In this document: positions 60,386-64,000 of the stretch, in pieces | Layout of the letters: every line of letters starts with the position of its first letter | Numbering within the stretch: position 1 is the first letter of the stretch | NCBI RefSeq assembly: GCF_003841465.1 | Contig: NZ_REFZ01000008.1 | Location: 124,001 to 188,000, forward strand | Length of the DNA: 64,000 nucleotides | Direction: 5' to 3' | Source of the DNA: Natrarchaeobius oligotrophus | GTDB lineage: Archaea > Halobacteriota > Halobacteria > Halobacteriales > Natrialbaceae | Notes under the pieces: generated by a model | Seen by the model: the letters and a program-made list of their open reading frames with translations, nothing else | What the model was told of the DNA's origin: nothing | Database searches by the model: none | Program-made: the position numbers and the translations under genes

Positions 60386-60622
60386 TCAGCCGCCTGCGAT
60401 CCGGTAGTAGTCGGTGAAAACGATGACGTCACCGCGTTCGAGCCCGCACGTCGCGGGAACCGTCGATCGGCCGCCGTCGAGTAACTCGAGAAACAGCTGC
60501 AACGTCTCGCCCTCGAGCTGATCGACGTGTCTGATCCGGTCTCCGTTCTCGATCGAATCGGCCCGGTGAAGCGACGTCGATCGGGCGAGCGACCCGGGGG
60601 AAGAGCGATCGGTAAAGGACAT
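60386..60622 (-). CDS. Small hypothetical protein
   Basis: The 78-residue frame (start MSFTDRSS) ends in a more conserved-looking half (QLFLELLDGGRSTVPATCGL, VIVFTDYYRIAGG). A TATA-like minus-strand GTTAAGTATC near 60648-60657 lies about 30 bp upstream of the chosen ATG. Not recognised; the Ser/Arg-rich N terminus leaves some doubt that it is a gene. Confidence 0.55.
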   Translation of the reverse strand: MSFTDRSSPGSLARSTSLHRADSIENGDRIRHVDQLEGETLQLFLELLDGGRSTVPATCGLERGDVIVFTDYYRIAGG

Positions 60623-60770
60623 GTGTGATGATACCATGTGCCATAGGATACTTAACTGTTTCGTGCCCTATTCACGGTGGCGAATTAATCGACGTGACGC
60701 TGCCAGACCGAAACTATCCCAATTATTGCAAATCATAATTACTATTGGTGTGGCGAGCTCTTATGCAGAT

Positions 60771-61160
60771 ATGACTATCGAACGGGTCCGCGATACGAAA
60801 CGAGCCGGCGAGCGGTGGGACGAGATCTTCGAGGCGCTCTCGGCCGAACCGCGACGGCAGCTGATCGCAACGCTGTCGAACGCGCCGGCCGGTCGACGCG
60901 TTCTGCTTCCGGACGCCGCGACGTCATCGATCGAATCCGTCGACCGCGACGAGCTTCGGCTACAACTGATGCACCGACACCTCCCGGTGCTGTCCGAGTT
61001 CGGATTCGTCGACTGGACTACGGATCCGTTCTGTGCTCAGCGTGGAATGCGCTTTGGCGAAGTTGCGACGGTTTTCGACGCGCTCTGTTCGCACGCCGAC
61101 GACGTACCGGATCACCTTCTCGCGGGGTCCGAGCGGTTCGAGAGCACGCGAGTGGAGTAA
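60771..61160 (+). CDS. Winged-helix regulator (DUF7344-like)
   Basis: The 129-residue protein has a helix-turn-helix layout: RWDEIFEALSAEPRRQLIAT, then a Leu-rich connecting part and MHRHLPVLSEFGFVDWTTD, common in single-domain haloarchaeal wHTH proteins of the DUF7344 type. The start at 60771 follows an AT-rich promoter region (60640-60765); the open frame before it (from 60621) lies in that AT-rich DNA and is unlikely coding. It diverges from the 60386 gene. Confidence 0.75.
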   Translation: MTIERVRDTKRAGERWDEIFEALSAEPRRQLIATLSNAPAGRRVLLPDAATSSIESVDRDELRLQLMHRHLPVLSEFGFVDWTTDPFCAQRGMRFGEVATVFDALCSHADDVPDHLLAGSERFESTRVE

Positions 61161-61239
61161 CGTCTCGTCGAGCGTGAGGGCGTCACCGGACTCGAGGTGC
61201 GAACTCGGAGCCACTCGTTCGCGTGGGTGTGAGACGCGG

Positions 61240-61386
61240 TCAGAGCAACAGCGAGATGACCGCGAGCGCGAGGAACAGTAACACGAGCCACTTGGCGATC
61301 GACATCGTGAGTCCGGCGACGCCTGTCGCACCGAGGGCGCCCGCGACGATCGCGATCACGAGGAACAACAGTGCAAGTTCGAGCAT
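61240..61386 (-). CDS. DUF1328 small membrane protein
   Basis: The 48-residue protein is almost wholly hydrophobic: LELALLFLVIAIVAGALGAT, a short turn, then AKWLVLLFLALAVISLLL. This is the DUF1328 pattern (IAGxLGFxxxAG ... AKILFxIFLVLFV) of small membrane proteins in bacteria and haloarchaea, role unknown. It is under typical ORF cut-offs. Confidence 0.85.
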   Translation of the reverse strand: MLELALLFLVIAIVAGALGATGVAGLTMSIAKWLVLLFLALAVISLLL

Positions 61387-61466
61387 ACACTGACCGAAGC
61401 CCGCGCGTAGGAAGTGGGTTCGGCAGTCATTTGCCAGCCGTTCGAACAGTCACTCCTCCGCGATAG

Positions 61467-61868
61467 CTACTCGTTCAGGTGCGATCGATACCCCTTCGGC
61501 TCGAATCCCCGTCGGCAGATGACGCGTTTTCGACCGACGGTGATCGCGCTGATCTGATCGTCGTCTTCCATTCGGTCGATTACCGACTCGAGTCGGTCAC
61601 TTGACCAGCCGGTCTCGTCGCGCACGGTCGATTCGTCGACGCGTCCGCCGCGTTTGACCAGCAATCGGAGTATCTTGTCTTCGTCCGGTAGCTCCTGTTC
61701 GTCGACGCCGTACTCGATCTCTTCGGCGTAGCTCAGCGTTTCGTCGCCGCGTTGGTCGTCGCTCGATTCGATCGTCGATACCGTCTCGGACTCGCTGGAC
61801 GAACTCTCCTCGGACGATGCGCGTGGCCAGAGAGACAACAGACGAGCCCAGAGCGTACTGAATACCAT
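61467..61868 (-). CDS. HTH regulator with acidic/serine-rich N terminus
   Basis: The 133-residue protein has a Ser/Glu-rich segment (SSEESSSSESETV) and a winged-helix C-terminal half (DKILRLLVKRGGRVDESTVR, DETGWSSDRLESVIDRMEDD, ISAITVGRKRVICRRGF). It is a MarR/DUF7343-like haloarchaeal regulator. The start has an upstream TATA-like box enclosed by an inverted repeat (61931-61957), suggestive of autoregulation. Confidence 0.78.
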   Translation of the reverse strand: MVFSTLWARLLSLWPRASSEESSSSESETVSTIESSDDQRGDETLSYAEEIEYGVDEQELPDEDKILRLLVKRGGRVDESTVRDETGWSSDRLESVIDRMEDDDQISAITVGRKRVICRRGFEPKGYRSHLNE

Positions 61869-62422
61869 TGTTGATCACGTTACCGGATTACTGACGACTG
61901 GAACGTCGTTAGTTGCACCTTCTGTACGATCGGTTATATTTTTGCCGCCGCTAACCGGTTCACGACGTCGATGACGGGTCCGGCGTGGAAGGGCGACCGC
62001 CTTGCAGGTCGCAAGGTAGTTATGTATAATAAACACGATCAGTCTCCGCGAACTGTATCCGGCGGTCACAGGTACTCCGGTCTCGTCGGCCGTCTTGCCG
62101 TCGGCTCGAGCGACGGCGTCGAACTGCCGACGCGTGCAGAGTCCAGCCAAAGGCCGCCGTTCCTCGGCGGTCGAGCGACCGTTTCGGACGCCGCCAGCGC
62201 GGGCCGTACCCGCCGAGCGGCCGTCCGAGACGTGGCGATTCGTTTCGACCGTCACCATAGCGATCCGTTCAACGGTCGGGTACAAATCACTCCGGGTCGC
62301 GGGAGCCATCGCCGCTGACGAGTAGCCGCCCTGGCCGAGCCCGTCCGCCGGAAACACCCCACTGCGCGGCTCCGAGGGGACGACGCGATCGACGACGTCG
62401 ACGCAGCGTCCGGCTCGAGTCG
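61869..62422. other. Intergenic stretch between surE and HTH gene
   Basis: A 554-bp stretch without a convincing gene. It holds the HTH-gene promoter with an inverted repeat at 61931-61957, two mutually exclusive hairpins at 61993-62016, and an AT-rich TATA-like patch at 62020-62034. A minus-strand open frame of 183 codons begins at 62426 with an ATGA overlap of the surE stop, but it is Arg-rich and unlike haloarchaeal proteins. Confidence 0.6.
61931..61957 (-). promoter_or_regulatory. TATA-like box within an inverted repeat, upstream of the HTH gene
   Basis: CGGTTA (61931-61936) and TAACCG (61952-61957) flank a loop; on the minus strand AAAAATATAA overlaps the left arm and forms the TATA box, giving a leader of about 44 nt before 61868. 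A repressor binding the repeat would block TBP. Confidence 0.4.
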
Positions 62423-63226
62423 TCATCCGTCTCGAGCGCCGACGATGTCCGCGTACGCGCTGGTTAGCTCTTCGAGAATTTCGTGGTGGTTCGTCGAGTG
62501 CGGTGCCGACAGCGGCGAGATGCTGATTCTCCCCTCGGCGATGGCACGTCGGTCGGTTCCGGCCGGATCCGGAATCTCCTCGGGATCCATCGTTTCCCAA
62601 ACCCGATCGGTGAGGTGGATCGAGTCGCCGTTTCGTTGTGCGCCCATCTCGTAGCGCTTCGAGGGCGACGTGACCTCGATCGGTGCGGGCTCGTCGCCCG
62701 CCGGCGGAACGTTGACGTTGAGGTAGTCCGCGTGCTCGAAGACGCCCCGGTCGAGGGCGTGCTCGACGAGAAACGTGGTCACGCGCGTCGCCTCTGCGTA
62801 GTCGTCGATCCCGAGGTCGGCCTCCGAAAGCGACGTCTCGATCGGAACGTACATCGACGTCGCGATCGCGGGAACGTCGAAGAACGCGGCCTCGACGGCG
62901 GCGCTTATCGTTCCGGACCGACCCAAGACGTACTCGCCGAGATTCGCCCCCTCGTTACAGCCGGCGACGACGAGGTCCGGATCGGGGCCCAGCTCCGCCA
63001 ATCCGGCGACGACGCAGTCCGCCGGCGTCCCCTCGACCGCGTAGCCGAGATCGTGTTCGACGACGTCGACCTCGTGGGAGATCGACCGGCCGCAGGCGCT
63101 CTGGTCGGTCGCCGGAGCCACCACCGTCACGTTCGCGCGTTCGGACAGCGCCTCCGAGAGCACGCGGATGCCGGTGCTGTCGATCCCGTCGTCGTTCGTC
63201 ACCAGGATCTCGAGGGGGTCGCCCAT
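62423..63226 (-). CDS. surE: 5'/3'-nucleotidase SurE
   Basis: SurE dephosphorylates nucleoside monophosphates and survival-related metabolites. The 267-residue protein has the metal site EILVTNDDGIDSTGIRVLSE, VVAPATDQSACG, VVAGCNEGANLG (Asn ligand) and SGTISAAVEAAFF. DYLNVNVPP and the C-terminal SPLSAPHSTNHHEILEE are also family-like. Length is typical. No close operon partner. Confidence 0.95.
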   Translation of the reverse strand: MGDPLEILVTNDDGIDSTGIRVLSEALSERANVTVVAPATDQSACGRSISHEVDVVEHDLGYAVEGTPADCVVAGLAELGPDPDLVVAGCNEGANLGEYVLGRSGTISAAVEAAFFDVPAIATSMYVPIETSLSEADLGIDDYAEATRVTTFLVEHALDRGVFEHADYLNVNVPPAGDEPAPIEVTSPSKRYEMGAQRNGDSIHLTDRVWETMDPEEIPDPAGTDRRAIAEGRISISPLSAPHSTNHHEILEELTSAYADIVGARDG

Positions 63227-63287
63227 ACGAATCGACTCGGAGTCGGCCGCGAAAAGCCCTCCGCTTCGGGTCGCGCGGTGGTCGGGT

Positions 63288-64000
63288 TCAGGCGATTCGG
63301 TCGACGACCGTCTCCTCGTCGACGACCAGATTGTACGCCCCCTCGTCGTCGTTCCAGAGCGCGAGCGCCCGTTCGAACGAACACACCTCGCCGTAGTCGG
63401 CCTCGAGCAGCGACCGATTGAGCGCGGTCTCGTTCGTGAGGACGGCGTAGTGTGCGACGTCCTCGCTTCCGTCGCTCACCTTGAACAGCGGGTTCGCGCC
63501 GGCGTCGCGTCGATCGGTCGCGTCACCGCTCAGCGATCGACTGAGCTTCGCCGCGACGAGATCGATCCGGTTCGTCACGTGACGGTCCATCTCGGCCATC
63601 TTCGCCCAGTCGCTCGTCTCGAGCGAGAGGTCGATCCGGCGCGCGCCGTCGAGGCGAAGCAACGAGTAGGAAAACTGGACGTCGACGTTGACGAACTCGC
63701 CGGGCGCGTGATCGGCGTCGTCGTCCGGCGTCGCCTCCTCGAGGCGCTGCTGGACCGTCGGCACCGCGAGGTCGGGTCTGACGTCGAACGACCAGCATCG
63801 ATCGGTCGGCCGGTCGTTGGGCCAGAGCCGAACCGCGGGCCCGTAGACGGTTACTCTGCCACACCGGTCGCCGGCGGATCCGGTTTCCGCACCGCCGTCG
63901 TCGGCCTCGCCGTCGCCGGTCGCAGCGTTCGCGTCGGACCGCCCGATCGCGTCGGCGTCGAAAATTCGTTCGTCCTCGAGTTCGCGTTCGACCTCCCGCA
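63288..64000 (-). CDS. Hypothetical haloarchaeal protein (C-terminal part; truncated by the right edge)
   Basis: The minus-strand frame is open from the window edge (codon boundary at 63998) to a stop at 63288, about 236 codons. It begins with an acidic stretch, then VTVYGPAVRLWPNDRPTDRC, a beta-rich domain (VDVQFSYSLLRLDGARRIDL) and an alpha region ending AYNLVVDEETVVDRIA. The ATG at 63764 is internal. No family recognised. Confidence 0.7.
   Translation of the reverse strand, partial: REVERELEDERIFDADAIGRSDANAATGDGEADDGGAETGSAGDRCGRVTVYGPAVRLWPNDRPTDRCWSFDVRPDLAVPTVQQRLEEATPDDDADHAPGEFVNVDVQFSYSLLRLDGARRIDLSLETSDWAKMAEMDRHVTNRIDLVAAKLSRSLSGDATDRRDAGANPLFKVSDGSEDVAHYAVLTNETALNRSLLEADYGEVCSFERALALWNDDEGAYNLVVDEETVVDRIA

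Noticed and set aside
61985-62020. CTTGCAGGTC resembling a tRNA-Cys anticodon arm
   Set aside because: No T-arm sequence follows and no acceptor stem closes; the hairpins overlap one another instead.
61971-62318. 115-codon plus-strand frame in the surE-HTH gap
   Set aside because: Basic, low-similarity composition and a start inside a hairpin region; overlaps another open frame, so likely noise.
61875-62426. 183-codon minus-strand frame with an ATGA overlap of the surE stop
   Set aside because: Composition is Arg/Thr-rich and not acidic, no motif is seen, and it contains the inverted-repeat promoter of the next gene. The 4-bp overlap may be chance; kept as intergenic.

Overview
This window is haloarchaeal chromosomal DNA. 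GC is high, the predicted proteins are strongly Asp/Glu-rich, and many genes start 25-33 nt downstream of a TATA-like box, which implies leaderless or nearly leaderless mRNAs. The gene content is archaeal: TFE, RpoP, L37Ae, Pcc1, prefoldin beta, PAN, Mre11-Rad50, a family-B DNA polymerase and TopA. Gene content and style suggest the family Natrialbaceae, but that is an inference, not a measurement. No rRNA, tRNA, CRISPR array or intact insertion sequence was recognised.

Region by region: (1) 1-5.2 kb is a chemotaxis cluster: cheY-cheB-cheA on the minus strand with overlapping genes (CheA runs off the left edge and has a very long acidic linker), then two cheW genes facing away from each other. 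(2) 5.2-13.5 kb holds a tfe-DUF2110-DUF5803 operon, an amphi-Trp protein, the SPOUT tRNA methyltransferase Trm56, a DUF302 protein, a CPBP membrane protease, a CinA-type amidase and a class I/II aminotransferase. (3) 13.5-16.6 kb looks like an acquired block: an ABC-2 transporter operon (permease-ATPase-permease) with AT-richer DNA, bounded by a palindromic repeat on one side and the 3' remnant of an IS5-type transposase on the other. (4) 16.6-29.7 kb has a Get3/ArsA ATPase, a Yip1 protein, an SDR, the sufCBD operon, an intein-containing polB and small haloarchaeal genes. (5) 29.8-35.7 kb has mre11-rad50, a small HTH regulator and the PAN ATPase. (6) 35.7-43.7 kb has a thiolase/DUF35 pair separated by two tandemly duplicated 17-codon micro-ORFs, a candidate structured RNA, the methylmalonyl-CoA mutase small subunit with MeaB, an HD hydrolase, a membrane protein and a LysE exporter. 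(7) 44-55 kb has two paralogous thioredoxin-fold lipoproteins flanking a methyltransferase, TopA, a PAS histidine kinase, a MATE exporter and a lipid-linked-oligosaccharide-type flippase. (8) 55-64 kb has a conserved archaeal information-processing cluster (L37Ae-rpoP-pcc1, then pfdB-DUF3194), several haloarchaeal families of unknown function, two HTH regulators, DUF1328, SurE and a truncated gene at the right edge.

The most unusual structures are: the two translationally chained 17-codon micro-ORFs made by an exact 50-bp period tandem repeat (36901-37010); a TATA-preceded sequence that folds into a three-way junction (about 37834-37920); a family of about 80-bp palindromic elements at gene 3' ends (13510, 42930, 53202); a class-1 intein interrupting the Exo II motif of PolB; an L37Ae that has lost all zinc-binding cysteines; and a 32-bp tandem repeat in front of pfdB.
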